Assembly (NCBI RefSeq): GCF_018332695.1
Contig: NZ_BOQN01000022.1
Location: 62,001 to 126,000, forward strand
Length of the DNA stretch: 64,000 nt
Source of the DNA: Paractinoplanes toevensis
GTDB taxonomy: Bacteria > Actinomycetota > Actinomycetes > Mycobacteriales > Micromonosporaceae
Direction: 5' to 3'
The notes under the pieces were generated by a model. It did no database searches. It was not told where the DNA came from and worked only from the letters and a program-made list of their open reading frames with translations. Position 1 is the first letter of the stretch. The number at the start of each line of letters is the position of its first letter. Below, piece after piece: positions 26,121 to 35,981 of the stretch. A program made the translations under genes and the position numbers.

Positions 26121-28821
26121 TCCCCAGCTTCGGGAAGATCCGGTACAGGTGTGCACCCACCGTACGGTGCGACAGGTACAGGCGTTCCGCGATCTGCTTG
26201 TTCGTCATGCCGCCGGCCGCCAGTTGCGCGATCTGCAGCTCTTGAGCGGTCAACGCGGACAGGTCGGCCGGCCGCCCTTGGGCCGGCAGGAGCCCTGAGG
26301 CGCGCAACTCGCCCTCCGCCCGGGCACACCACGGCTCGGCCGCCATGGCCGCGAAGGCGTCCCGCGCCGTGCGCAGGTGCAGACGCGCCCGCGCCGAGGA
26401 GCGGTCACGGCGTAGTTTCTCCCCGAGGGCCAGCCGGACCCGGGACCCGTCGAACAGCCACCGTTCCGTCGCCGGATCGGCCAGCAGGCTCTCCACCCGG
26501 GTCACCGAATCGTCGGCGCCGGTGACGATGGCCTCGGCGCCGGCCTGGATCAGCGCCATGCGCGGTGACAGGGCCCCCACATCCGCGTCCCGCATCGCCT
26601 GGACGTGCGCCCGGGCGTCGACGGTGCGTCCGGTCCGGACGGCGGCCTCGACCAGGTCGAACATGACCCAGGTGCAGTGCGGCACATGCGGGGCCAGGAC
26701 GCCGGGAGGGCTCATGGCGGCGGCGTGCCCGAAAGCAGCGTCGAAGTCACCCTGACCCTGGGCGGCGAGTACGCGGGGATGGTGCGCGAACAACGCCGCG
26801 GCCGACACGCCGCGCGGTAGCGCCCAGTACGTGATCTCATCGGCGAGCGCGTATGCCTCGTCGAACCGGCCCCGACCGGCGGCGATGATTGCCCGGTTGT
26901 ACCGGAAGTACCACGCGAAGAACGGGAAACCGCTGGTGTCGCAGATCTGTTGTCCCTCGTCGGCGAGTTCTGCGGCTTCGTCCCACCGCCCGGTCAGATA
27001 GTCGTCGAGGCACAGGTGCATCAGGGCGCCGAGGTGCCGGCGGGCTGCTCCACCGTGGCGGCCCTGTTCGATCAGCCGCCAGGACGGCTCTCGGCAGTCG
27101 CCGAGCCGGTCGAGATAGACCGAGGCCGTCCCGACGCGTACGACGCGGGTGGGATCCGCATCTTCGGACAGCGTCCGCAGGACCGCCTCGATCCGGGGCA
27201 GGGCGGCCCGGCCGGTACGTACCGGATCGACGAAACTGTCGCTCGCCAGCGCGAGCACCTCGGGTGGCTCGGGCCGGAGTCTGCGCAGAGCGGAGAAGAA
27301 CGGCGCCCAGTGTGCCGGCGTGCTGCCGTACCAGCACAGCAGGAGCAGGGTGTGCATGGCCTCGATGAGCGCGGGATCGTCCGCACGATACCCGTGGTCG
27401 CCGGTCTCGATGGCGCCAGTGAGCAGCCGGTGCGCCGTCCTCACGTCGCCTTCTCCATTGATCATGAGGAAGGCGGCCGCGCTGGCGGCGAGCAGCGACC
27501 CGGACGAGTCCGGGGCCGCCCGGCGCGCGTCGCTGAGCAGGGTCCGGGCATCGTCGGCGCCACCGCTGGCCTCGGCGCCGATGTAGGCCGCCTCGGCGAG
27601 CCGCCGACCCCGGCCGGCGCCGGTGGTGCTCAGCTCCGCGGCGCGGACCAGGGCGGCGATCGCGGCCAGCGCGTCGCCGCGCAGCATGACCCGGTGCGCC
27701 GCCTCCTGCAGCAGTTCGGCTACCGCCTCGTCCGGACCGGTGGCGGCCGTCGCCAGGTGCCATGCGCGACGTTCCCGGTCCCCGGCCAGGGCATCGGCGA
27801 GGGCGACGTGCGCGCTGCGGCGCTCCTCGTGGGTGGACATGGCCACGATCGCCGATCGGATCAGCGGATGCCGGAACGCGATGCGCGCGGTGGCGTCGTC
27901 CACCCGGACCAGCTGTTCCAGCTCCGCAGGCGCCAGGTCGGCCAGGCCCGACCCCTCGGGCAGGGCGGCCCGTAGCACCCGGACATCACCGGTGCCCTCG
28001 AAGGCCGCGAGCAGCAATACCCGTCTGGTCCGGTCGGGCAACCCGGTGAGGCGGGACGCGAAGACAGCCTGCAGCCGGTCGCTGAGGGGCACCACATCGT
28101 GCTGCACCGCACTCCGCTGCGCGGAGCCGAGGAGCGTGGCGGGCAGCTCGATCAACGCGAGCGGGTTGCCCTGCGCCAGCTCGAGCAGGCGCCGCCGTAC
28201 CCTGATCGGCATCTGGGGTTGCCGGCTCTGGATCAGCCGCGCGGCGGCCTCGTCGCCGAGCGGCTCGACGACCTGCTCGGACAGCCCGCGCATGTCGAGG
28301 AAACCAACGGTTCCGGTACGGGCCGCCACCAGTAGCCCGGCCCTGCGGCCCGGCAGTCGCCGGGCGATGAAGCCGAGCACCACGGCGCTCGCCCGGTCGA
28401 TCCAGTGCACGTCGTCCATCATCAGCACGACGGGAGCGTCGGCCGCGAGCTCGGTGACGAGCAGCAGCGCGGCGTTGCACACGAGCAGGACGTCCGGCGG
28501 GGCGCCGACGCCGAAACCGAGCGCCACCGACAGAGCCTCCCGCGGGCCGGGCGGAAGACGATCGAGATCCGCGTGCATCGGCAGCAGCAGCTGGTTGAGC
28601 GCGGAGTAGCTGACGTCGGCCTCGAACTCCGATCCGGATGCCCGCAGCACCCGCATTCCCCTGGAGGCGGCGAGTTCCGACGCGGCGGCCATCAGCGAGC
28701 TCTTGCCGACGCCGGGTTCGCCGCAGATCAGCCGGACGTCGCCCTCCTGACTTACGGCGTCAAGGAAACCGGATATCCGGGCCAGCTCGTCGCGGCGTCC
28801 GAACAATTCGTTACCGGTCAA
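26056..28821 (-). CDS. large AAA-ATPase LuxR-family (LAL) transcriptional regulator
   Basis: A 921-residue regulator. N-terminal ATPase with Walker A ICGEPGVGKSSLMAAA, Walker B VVLMMDDVHWIDRAS and sensor region FRHPLIRSAI; a long helical tetratricopeptide-like middle (about 350-840); and a C-terminal LuxR helix-turn-helix (about 855-915: LTAQELQIAQLAAGGMTNKQ, LYLSHRTVGAHLYRIFPKLG). Start is TTG 28821 with GAGG upstream. LAL regulators (MalT-like) respond to ligands with ATP binding; targets unknown. The 3' end runs into the convergent ferritin-like gene. Confidence 0.93.
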   Translation of the reverse strand: MTGNELFGRRDELARISGFLDAVSQEGDVRLICGEPGVGKSSLMAAASELAASRGMRVLRASGSEFEADVSYSALNQLLLPMHADLDRLPPGPREALSVALGFGVGAPPDVLLVCNAALLLVTELAADAPVVLMMDDVHWIDRASAVVLGFIARRLPGRRAGLLVAARTGTVGFLDMRGLSEQVVEPLGDEAAARLIQSRQPQMPIRVRRRLLELAQGNPLALIELPATLLGSAQRSAVQHDVVPLSDRLQAVFASRLTGLPDRTRRVLLLAAFEGTGDVRVLRAALPEGSGLADLAPAELEQLVRVDDATARIAFRHPLIRSAIVAMSTHEERRSAHVALADALAGDRERRAWHLATAATGPDEAVAELLQEAAHRVMLRGDALAAIAALVRAAELSTTGAGRGRRLAEAAYIGAEASGGADDARTLLSDARRAAPDSSGSLLAASAAAFLMINGEGDVRTAHRLLTGAIETGDHGYRADDPALIEAMHTLLLLCWYGSTPAHWAPFFSALRRLRPEPPEVLALASDSFVDPVRTGRAALPRIEAVLRTLSEDADPTRVVRVGTASVYLDRLGDCREPSWRLIEQGRHGGAARRHLGALMHLCLDDYLTGRWDEAAELADEGQQICDTSGFPFFAWYFRYNRAIIAAGRGRFDEAYALADEITYWALPRGVSAAALFAHHPRVLAAQGQGDFDAAFGHAAAMSPPGVLAPHVPHCTWVMFDLVEAAVRTGRTVDARAHVQAMRDADVGALSPRMALIQAGAEAIVTGADDSVTRVESLLADPATERWLFDGSRVRLALGEKLRRDRSSARARLHLRTARDAFAAMAAEPWCARAEGELRASGLLPAQGRPADLSALTAQELQIAQLAAGGMTNKQIAERLYLSHRTVGAHLYRIFPKLGITSRSGLRDAMSPPPAERAAR

Positions 28822-28947
28822 CCCCTACCTCACGCGCCTGTCGCCGTCCCGGCGAAGTGGATGTTCGGCAGGCTACAACGGGAAGCCGGCCGCCGGCCGC
28901 GCCGCGGGACGGGCGAGCACGATCGGTCAAGAGATCGGGAGCTTCCG

Positions 28948-29136
28948 TCAAGAGCCGGCCCCTGCCCGGGCCGGCGCTGCAGGACCGTTCTCGACGGCGG
29001 CGATCTCGGCCAGGACGGACAGCGCGGTCTCGTCGAGCGACGCTCCGCCGAGGTCGAGCCCGGCCGGACCGACGAGGCGGTGCAGACCCGCCGCGCCGGC
29101 CAGCTGGTGCAAATGGGAATTGCGGTGAAGATTCAT
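28948..29136 (-). pseudogene. C-terminal remnant of an XdhC-family protein
   Basis: The short frame reads LHRLVGPAGLDLGGASLDET then ALSVLAEIAAVENG, matching the last ~45 residues of XdhC/CoxI proteins (molybdenum-enzyme cofactor insertion; consensus I-x-x-P-x-G-L-D-I-G ... ALSILAEI). The Rossmann and N-terminal domains are absent, so this is a fragment. Its apparent start lies 5 bases after the LtrA stop. The rest of 28822-29140 shows nothing else. Confidence 0.6.
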
Positions 29137-29140
29137 TCAA

Positions 29141-30352
29141 TCAGTCCGCAGGCCGGACAATTTTGACTGTTTCTCTCGAATGGTTGCCGGATTCTGGCCG
29201 CCCGTATCGGATCGTCTCGCCGGTGATCAGGACGGTCAGGACGAGAACCAGGGCCGCCAGCGCAGCGGTCGGCGGCAGCCGGACGGCGACGGGAGCGGCT
29301 GCGAGAAGAACGCCGGCCGTGACCAGGCGGGGCAGGCTCAGCGTGCGATGCATGCGGTGTTCGAACAGCAGGTGCCCGGCCAGGTAGAGCGTCGGGCCGC
29401 CGAACAGCGGCAGCGCGTAGTAGAGCCCCAACGGTGCGAACTCGGCCGCGTGCGCCACCACGCCCTCGACGCCCAGCGCGGTGAGCACGATGCCGGCGAC
29501 GAGCGGGAAGTGTCCGTACGTGTAGGCGTCGACGGCCAGGCTCACCCGGGCCCGGCCGTCCACCTCGCCGAGGCGGCGTTCGGCCGCCGGCGACACCGCG
29601 TCGAAGTAGAGCCACCACAGGCACACCGCGGCGCCGACGCCGAGGGTGGCGGCGAGCAGCAACGGCACCCCCGTCGGCTGGCCGGCGGCGCCGGCGCCGA
29701 TCGCCATGACCGACTCGCCGAGGGCCAGGATGATGAACAGGCCATGCCGCTCGGTCAGGTGCGCCGGGCTGTGCAGCCGCCAGTCGCCGTGCCGGGCGGT
29801 GAGGTAGATGCCGGCCCAGTCGACCAGCAGGGCGAGAGCGAACAGCGTCACCTGGGCCCAGCCGCCCAGCAGCGCCCCGCTCACCAGCAGGGCCGCGCCG
29901 GCCAGCAGGGGCAGCCAGGTGATCGCTATCTGGTGACGCAGCCCTGCGTCACCGGTCGCGGCGACGGCGTAGACCGCGAGGTGCACCCACCGCACGAGAA
30001 GGTAGGCGCACACCAGCACCAACGGGCCGGACAGCCCGCCGGGCGCATCCCGCCAGGCCTCGGGAATCGCCAGGCCGACCACGAAGATCGCCGCCATCGC
30101 CACGACCATTCCGCTCCGCAACAGACCCCGGTTCGCCCGGGAGTGGTTGCCCAGCCAGGTGTAACCGGACCAGGTACCCCACAGCAGGGCGAGCATGATC
30201 AAGCCCTGCAGGACGCCGTACGCGCTGTGCTCGTGCGCCAGGAAGGCGGTGATCTGAGTGGTCGCGAAGACGAAGACCAGATCGAAGAACAGTTCGAACG
30301 GCGTCGCCCGATGACCCTCGCCGGCCGGGTGTATTCCGCGTCGCTCTGTCAT
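29141..30352 (-). CDS. low-temperature-requirement A (LtrA) family membrane protein
   Basis: A 403-residue multi-pass membrane protein. It begins with the LtrA signature TPFELFFDLVFVFATTQITA and continues with about eleven hydrophobic helices (for example LIMLALLWGTWSGYTWLGNH; HGLFIILALGESVMAIGAGA). Function of LtrA is poorly known. Start ATG 30352 is chosen because AAGGGAG lies eight bases upstream; the frame is open further upstream into the methyltransferase end. Confidence 0.88.
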   Translation of the reverse strand: MTERRGIHPAGEGHRATPFELFFDLVFVFATTQITAFLAHEHSAYGVLQGLIMLALLWGTWSGYTWLGNHSRANRGLLRSGMVVAMAAIFVVGLAIPEAWRDAPGGLSGPLVLVCAYLLVRWVHLAVYAVAATGDAGLRHQIAITWLPLLAGAALLVSGALLGGWAQVTLFALALLVDWAGIYLTARHGDWRLHSPAHLTERHGLFIILALGESVMAIGAGAAGQPTGVPLLLAATLGVGAAVCLWWLYFDAVSPAAERRLGEVDGRARVSLAVDAYTYGHFPLVAGIVLTALGVEGVVAHAAEFAPLGLYYALPLFGGPTLYLAGHLLFEHRMHRTLSLPRLVTAGVLLAAAPVAVRLPPTAALAALVLVLTVLITGETIRYGRPESGNHSRETVKIVRPAD

Positions 30353-30383
30353 GCCCGTCGCTCCCTTCCCGCGGAACGGGCCG

Positions 30384-30995
30384 CTAGGCCGCAACGAGGT
30401 CATGCAAGCGGGCCGGTATGCGGGGCCGGCGGCAGAAGTAGACGAACGCGGGTGGCATGTTGGCCCACACCGTCCGGCTGGTGACGACCTCCTCGAACCG
30501 GGCGCTCAGTGACTGCCGGAGCCGGAGGGCGGGCGGCGCCCAACGGGAGAAGGTGTAGGCGAACGTGGTGAAGGCGCCGTCCGGGGCAAGGGCGCCGGTG
30601 ACCGCGGCCAGCAGGTCATCCTGCGTGCTCGCACCGAACGCCGCCCACGGCAACCCGCTCACGATGACGTCCGCCTGCCGATGACCACCGTGCGCCAGCA
30701 GGTCGGGAAGCCGGCGCGCGTCGGCGACGGCGACGTCGACCCGCGGAAACCTCGCGGCCAAAGGACCGGCGAATCGTTCGTTGATCTCGATCGCGAGGTG
30801 GCGACCGCGACCGGCGAGCCGACTCTGGACGGCAGCGGTGAACGCGCCGGTGCCGGGCCCGAGCTCGACCACCAGCGGGTCGCCGTCGCGGGGCACGGGC
30901 GCCGTGACGAGATCGGCCAGCCGGGCACCGCTGGGAGCGACGGCGGCGACGGTGAGCGGATCGCGCAGGAACTCGCGCAGGAACGAGACGCTCAT
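30384..30995 (-). CDS. class I SAM methyltransferase (phospholipid methyltransferase / KsgA-like)
   Basis: A 203-residue methyltransferase of the PmtA/rRNA-adenine-dimethylase-like group: VAAVAPSGARLADLV, motif I LVVELGPGTGAFTAAV, acidic end of strand 2 HLAIEINERFAGPL, DARRLPDLL, and motif IV VSGLPWAAF (like the NLPY/GLPW loop). The substrate is probably phosphatidylethanolamine or another lipid, but this is inference. Its start overlaps the stop of the upstream remnant by four bases. Confidence 0.78.
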   Translation of the reverse strand: MSVSFLREFLRDPLTVAAVAPSGARLADLVTAPVPRDGDPLVVELGPGTGAFTAAVQSRLAGRGRHLAIEINERFAGPLAARFPRVDVAVADARRLPDLLAHGGHRQADVIVSGLPWAAFGASTQDDLLAAVTGALAPDGAFTTFAYTFSRWAPPALRLRQSLSARFEEVVTSRTVWANMPPAFVYFCRRPRIPARLHDLVAA

Positions 30996-31243
30996 CGCCG
31001 CACTCCCTGCTTCGCCTCAAGGCCCGTGCCAAGCAGTACCCGGGAGGGCCACTCCGCGCTCGTGCCGGTGTTCTCCGGCGCTAGCCGGTACTCCACGGTG
31101 ACCACGACGGTGCGGAACCGGTCGAGCCATTCCAGCGGTATGTCGATCTGGGCGAGCAACTCGCGGTCGAGTTCGGGTACGCGCGGCAAGCCGGCGAGGA
31201 GCGTGCCGAGCTCCGGGTCGAAAGGCGTACGGGTCGGTGTCAT
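30992..31243 (-). pseudogene. alpha/beta-hydrolase (HSL-type esterase) remnant with internal deletion
   Basis: An 83-residue frame. N-terminal part (DPELGTLLAGLPRVPELD) resembles the lid start of HSL-type esterases; it jumps directly to VVVTVEYRLAPEN, the strand that normally follows the HGGGW oxyanion loop by about 30 residues. The HGG region, GDSAGG elbow and the rest of the fold are missing. The frame remains open, so a short peptide may still be made. Confidence 0.6.
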
Positions 31244-31294
31244 GGCGGAGTCCTGTCGTCGTAGGTGGAGGGATGCGGCCGGCGGGTGCGTCGT

Positions 31295-31504
31295 TCAGAC
31301 GGCGGCCTTGCCGCCGATCGGCATTTCGTCGGTGTATGCCGGTTCGCCGTCGAGCAGCGGCTGCAACTGGGCGACCAGGGGTTGCGCCTCGGCGGTCGCA
31401 AAGAACCGGCGGTGCGCCTCCGGCGTGGCCCAGCCCTCGACGAGCTCGTCACCCTTGCCGGGCCGGGCGGTCATGGCGGCGTGAAAGCCATGGTTGATGG
31501 GCAC
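31295..31504 (-). pseudogene. antibiotic-biosynthesis-monooxygenase (ABM) domain protein, internally deleted
   Basis: A 69-residue frame: MPINHGFHAAMTARPGKGDE and LVEGWATPEAHRRFFATAEA, with ending EMPIGGKAAV. Full-length homologues of this ABM-fold type are about 100 residues; the roughly 35 residues between GDELV and EGW (strands 2-3 of the fold) are absent while the frame is kept. Either a recent in-frame deletion or a non-functional remnant. Confidence 0.6.
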
Positions 31505-32002
31505 GGGGGTGATCTCCCTGTCGTGGGTTTGTCACCGCTGATCGGTGACATCTCCACTCTTGGTGCCACCCCGTTGATCTCCATCAGTCATGCGACTCCA
31601 ACGATTTCCACGATCGGCAACCGGTGACCTAACCGGTCCCGCCGGCACGCGGGACGTGGGCCGAGCCGCCAAGCCGGCGTCACCTGAGTCATCGGTGCAG
31701 CAAAGGCGCTCAGGTCACCAGCGCAGGCTGTCTCCGCCAGCGGAGTCGGATGACGGATGTGGCGGGGACGCGGGGCGCGGAGGGTGAATTTGGCATCCCG
31801 ATGGCGCGGTCGACGGATAACGCACGCCGCGTGGATCCCCATAGATCCGGAAGCGCATCGAACGGCACTACCCGGCTGCCCGTTCACCGCCATCGGCGGG
31901 TGAGGTCGTCGGCGACCGCCGACCGCACTCGCCCTCGGCGCCGCCGTCACACTCCGTATCTCCTGGGCGCGGGTACCTAGCGAACCGGAGGCTCGTTTCT
32001 CC
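31505..32002. other. intergenic stretch, no gene recognised
   Basis: Open frames on both strands lack any domain-like sequence. The region sits between two decayed genes and probably contains further unrecognisable debris. Confidence 0.4.
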
Positions 32003-33249
32003 TTGATCAAACAGGCGGCAGAGGCCATCAGCCAGCGCGGGGCGCACCCGCAACCTGCCAGGTCCCGGCCCCCGACGGCAGCCCGTGTCCCCGGGCCCGC
32101 GGAAATCAAACTCGCCGACACGGAGATCGAGGTCGCCGCCATCCGGTCGCTCGCCACGATGGTCACCGGCCAGTTGGTGGACGAAGTCGTCGCCGACCCC
32201 GGAGCGCTCGCCCGGCGGCTCGTCGGCGACAGTCAGATCCGCTGGCTCGGCCCGGCGAAAGGTGTCGTGCACATGGCCGCGGGCGGCCTGGTCAACGCGG
32301 TCTGGGACCTCGCCGCCCGGCGCGCGGGCCAGCCGTTGTGGAAACTGCTGGCCGCCCTGAGCCCGGAGCAGGTCGTCGCCCAGATCGACTGGCGCTACCT
32401 GCGCGACGCGCTCACCGAGGACGAGGCGCTGGCCCTGCTGCGGCACGCGGCCGGCGGCAGGGCCGAGCGCGAGCGCATCCTGCTCGACGAGGGCTACCCG
32501 GCCTACACCACCACCCCCGGCTGGCTGGGCTACGACGACGAGAAGCTCGCCCGGCTGTGCGCGCAGGCGGTCGGCGACGGCTACCGGCTGATCAAGCTGA
32601 AGGTCGGCGCGGACCTCCGCGACGACGTACGGCGGCTGGCGATCGCCCGGCGCGAGGTCGGCCCGGACGTGCGCATCGCCGTCGACGCCAACCAGATCTG
32701 GGGTGTGCCCGAGGCGATCGACTGGATGCGTTGGCGCCGTTCGACCCGTACTGGATCGAGGAGCCGACATCACCGGACGACATCCTCGGGCACGCCGCGA
32801 TCCGCGCGGCATTGGCCCCGATGAAGGTCGCCACCGGCGAGCACGTGCACAACGCGGTCATGTTCAAGCAACTGCTGCTGGCCGGCGCCGTCGACGTCGT
32901 CCAGATCGACGCCTGCCGCGTCGGCGGTGTCAACGAGAACCTCGCGATCCTGCTGCTCGCGGCGAAATTCGGGGTCCCCGTCTGCCTCCATGCGGGCGGT
33001 GTCGGCCTCTGCGAGCTCGTCCAGCATCTGGCCATGTTCGACTTCGTCGCGGTCAGCGGCACGGCCGAGGACCGCGCCATTGAGTACGTCGACCACCTGC
33101 ACGAGCACTTCACCGCCCCCGTACGCATCGACAACGGTCGGTACGTGGCGCCTCGCACGGCGGGAGTGAGCGCCGAGATGCGCCCGGAGACCCTGACCGC
33201 GTACCGGTATCCCGACGGTCCACGATGGACCGATTCATCAGATGCATAG
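32003..33249 (+). pseudogene. L-fuconate dehydratase-like enolase-superfamily gene, N-terminally deleted and frameshifted
   Basis: The frame from TTG 32003 reads [40 protein letters not shown] and [20 protein letters not shown] (catalytic Lys region) to [19 protein letters not shown]. After about 32728 the family continues in another frame: [68 protein letters not shown], to a stop at 33249. One lost base at ATGCGTTGG explains the switch. The N-terminal capping domain, including the usual SRSLDGSDA segment, is replaced by unrelated sequence. FucD enzymes dehydrate L-fuconate in non-phosphorylative fucose use; this copy should be inactive. Confidence 0.8.
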
Positions 33250-33309
33250 GGCTTGGCAGGGCGAGATCACCCCATTGACCGGCACATCCTCGCGGCCTAA
33301 CGTCAGATG
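33232..33309. promoter_or_regulatory. putative GntR operator copies upstream of the sugar transporter
   Basis: GATTCATCAGATG at 33232-33244 recurs as an exact inverted copy at 37023-37035, next to the GntR gene. A shorter TCAGATG core lies at 33303-33309, upstream of the binding-protein gene. CATC-A-GATG is itself palindromic. Assignment to the GntR regulator is inference from position. Confidence 0.4.
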
Positions 33310-33402
33310 TCTACAAAGTGTCGTCGGTCACATCCCCGTAAAATCCCCCGGCGGCGACGTCCCGGGAGCGCATCCCCTTCACCGCATCAGGGAAGGACTC
33401 CG

Positions 33403-34470
33403 GTGAACCGCAGAATTCTGGTCAGTCTGGCGGTCGTCACGACGCTCGGTGCCTCGTCTTCCATGGCGGCGTGCAATCGTGACTCGCCGGCGGCCGATGG
33501 CGCCGGCGCCGCCGCCCCCGTGGTCGGCGTGGACTATCCGAGGTCCGACACCGACTTCTGGAACTCCTACATCAAGTACGTTCCCCGGTCCGCCCAGGAG
33601 CTCGGCGTCCAGCTCAAGACCACGAACTCGCAGAACGACGTGGCCACGCTGATCTCCAACGTGCAGACGTTCGTGAGCCAGGGCGTCAAGGGCGTGGTGA
33701 TGGCCCCGCAGGACACCGCCGCCATCGCACCGACTCTCCAGCAACTCGCCACCAAGAAGGTTCCGGTCGTCACCATCGACACCCGACCCGACACCGAATC
33801 GGTCTACATGGTCGTGCGGGCCGACAACCGCGCGTACGGCGTGAAGGCCTGCCAGTTCCTGGGTACCAAGCTCGCCGGCAAGGGCAAGGTGGTCATGCTC
33901 CAGGGCGATCTCGCGTCGATCAACGGCCGGGACCGCACCGAGGCCTTCAACGACTGCATGAAGAAGAACTTCCCCGGCATCACGGTCTTCGGCGAGGTGA
34001 CCGACTGGAAGGGCGACGTCGCGGCGTCCAAGCTGCAGACGCGCCTGGCTTCCGACCCGGACGTCAAGGGCGTCTACATGGAGTCGTCCTTCGCGCTCTC
34101 CGGCACCAAGCAGGTGCTCAGGCAGAAGGGCCGGCTGGTGCCCCCGAGCGACCCGAAGCACGTCTTCATCGTCTCCAACGACGGAATCCCCGAGGAGCTC
34201 AAGGACATCAAGGCCGGCCTGATCGACGCGACGGTCAGCCAGCCAGCCGACCAGTACGCGAAGTACGGCCTCTTCTACGTCAAGGCCGCCATCGACGGCA
34301 AGACCTTCCAGCTCGGGCCGACCGACCATGACAGCACGATCATCAAGGTGCGCGACGGCGTGCTCGAGGATCAGCTCTCCGCGCCCCTGGTCACCGCGGA
34401 CGGCGCGACGATCGGCGGTGAGAAGACGGCGAAGTACGACGACACGTCGCTGTGGGGCAACAACTCATGA
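33403..34470 (+). CDS. sugar ABC transporter substrate-binding lipoprotein
   Basis: A 355-residue periplasmic-binding-protein type 1 (RbsB-like) lipoprotein. Signal with lipobox (ASSSMAAC), then VVGVDYPRSDTDFWNSYIKY, QGVKGVVMAPQDTAAIAPTL, PVVTIDTRPDTESVYMVVRA and KHVFIVSNDGIPEELKDIKA. Start GTG 33403 is preceded by GGAAGGAC and begins directly at the signal peptide. First gene of a three-gene transporter operon with overlapping ends. Probably binds a monosaccharide; the neighbouring fuconate dehydratase remnant hints at a deoxy- or neutral hexose, which is speculative. Confidence 0.9.
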   Translation: MNRRILVSLAVVTTLGASSSMAACNRDSPAADGAGAAAPVVGVDYPRSDTDFWNSYIKYVPRSAQELGVQLKTTNSQNDVATLISNVQTFVSQGVKGVVMAPQDTAAIAPTLQQLATKKVPVVTIDTRPDTESVYMVVRADNRAYGVKACQFLGTKLAGKGKVVMLQGDLASINGRDRTEAFNDCMKKNFPGITVFGEVTDWKGDVAASKLQTRLASDPDVKGVYMESSFALSGTKQVLRQKGRLVPPSDPKHVFIVSNDGIPEELKDIKAGLIDATVSQPADQYAKYGLFYVKAAIDGKTFQLGPTDHDSTIIKVRDGVLEDQLSAPLVTADGATIGGEKTAKYDDTSLWGNNS

Positions 34471-35981
34471 CGAACGAGGAACAGGCCACAGTCGTCGAGG
34501 CCACCGGGATCTGCAAACGCTTCGGGCCCACCGTCGCGCTCGACCGCGCCGGGATCGCGGTGCGAGTCGGCGAGACCCACGCGCTCGTCGGCCGCAACGG
34601 CGCCGGTAAATCGACGCTGGTCAGCCTGCTGACCGGATTGCAGGCGCCGGACACCGGCCGGATCACCTTCGCCGGCCGGCCGGCCCCGCCGCTCGGTGAC
34701 CGGGACGCCTGGCGGCGGCAGGTGGCATGCGTCTACCAGAAGTCCACGATCATCCCGACCCTGACCGTCGCGGAGAACCTGTTCCTCAACCGGCACGACC
34801 GCGGCGCCGGAGGGCTCATCCGGTGGGGCGCGTTGCGCCGCTCCGCACGCGAGCTGCTGGCGACCTGGTCGGTGGAGGTGGACGTGGACCGGCCGGCGTC
34901 GGAGCTCACCGTCGAGCAGCGACAGTTCGTCGAGATCGCCCGCGCGCTGTCGTTCGGGGCCCGCTTCATCATCCTCGACGAGCCGACCGCCCAGCTCGAC
35001 GGCACCGGCATCACCCGGCTCTTCGACCGCATCGCCGCTCTGCGCGCCCAGGGCGTGACCTTCCTGTTCATCAGCCACCACCTGCAGGAGATCGAGGAGA
35101 TCTGCGACGTGGTGACCGTCTTCCGGGACGCCCGGCACATCGTCACCGCCCCCGTGGCCGAACTCGACCGCGGGGCCATCGTGGCCGCGATGACCGGTGA
35201 GGACATCAGCCTCACCGGCGACACGCACCGGGCGCCACCGGCCACCGACGCCGCCGTCCGTGTCGTCGTCCGGGATCTGGTGACCGCCTCGGGCGCTCAA
35301 GCATCGTTCGAGGCCCGCGCCGGCGAGGTGATCGGGCTCGCCGGCGGGGGCGCCAGCGGCAAGTTCGAGGTGGCCGAGGCCGTGGTGGGCCTGGCCAGGC
35401 CGACCGCGGGGACGGTCACCGTCGACGGCCGTACGCTGCGGCGAGGCAGCGTGCCGGACGCGCTCGCCGCCGGTGTGGGTCTCGTCCCGCAGGACCGGCA
35501 CCGGCAGGGCCTGGTGCCACTGCTGTCCGTCGCCGAGAACGTCACCATGACCGTCCCCGACCGGATCGGCCGGCGCGGTCTCCTCTCGCCGGCACGCCGC
35601 GACGCCTTCGCCCGCCGGTTCATCACGGACCTCGCCATCAAGGCGTCGGGCCCGCAAGTGCCCGTCTCCGACCTCTCCGGAGGCAACCAGCAGAAGGTCG
35701 TCATGGCCCGCGCCCTAGCCGGTGACCCCAAGCTGCTGGTCCTCATCACCCCGACCGCCGGCGTGGACGTGCGCTCCAAGCAGACCCTGCTCGGCGTGGT
35801 CGAGCAGGTGCGCGGGCGCGGCAGTGTCGTGCTGGTCGTCTCCGACGAGCTCGACGACCTGCGCGTCTGCGATCGGGTCCTGGTGATGGTCCGCGGCCGC
35901 GTCGTTCGCGACATACCGTCCGGCTGGCGGGACAACGACCTGGTAGCCGCCATGGAAGGGGTCGATCTCGACCATGTCTGA
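34467..35981 (+). CDS. sugar ABC transporter ATP-binding protein (two fused nucleotide-binding domains)
   Basis: A 504-residue RbsA/XylG-type protein. Domain 1: Walker A VGRNGAGKSTLVSLL, signature LTVEQRQFVEIARAL, Walker B FIILDEPTAQLDG. Domain 2: Walker A is degenerate (GLAGGGASGKFEVAEAVVG, no GK[ST]), signature VSDLSGGNQQKVVMARAL intact, and Walker B reads LLVLITPTAGVDV, losing the Asp-Glu pair. A weakened second site is common in this family, but the loss here is unusually complete. ATG overlaps the stop of the binding protein (ATGA). Confidence 0.92.
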   Translation: MTNEEQATVVEATGICKRFGPTVALDRAGIAVRVGETHALVGRNGAGKSTLVSLLTGLQAPDTGRITFAGRPAPPLGDRDAWRRQVACVYQKSTIIPTLTVAENLFLNRHDRGAGGLIRWGALRRSARELLATWSVEVDVDRPASELTVEQRQFVEIARALSFGARFIILDEPTAQLDGTGITRLFDRIAALRAQGVTFLFISHHLQEIEEICDVVTVFRDARHIVTAPVAELDRGAIVAAMTGEDISLTGDTHRAPPATDAAVRVVVRDLVTASGAQASFEARAGEVIGLAGGGASGKFEVAEAVVGLARPTAGTVTVDGRTLRRGSVPDALAAGVGLVPQDRHRQGLVPLLSVAENVTMTVPDRIGRRGLLSPARRDAFARRFITDLAIKASGPQVPVSDLSGGNQQKVVMARALAGDPKLLVLITPTAGVDVRSKQTLLGVVEQVRGRGSVVLVVSDELDDLRVCDRVLVMVRGRVVRDIPSGWRDNDLVAAMEGVDLDHV

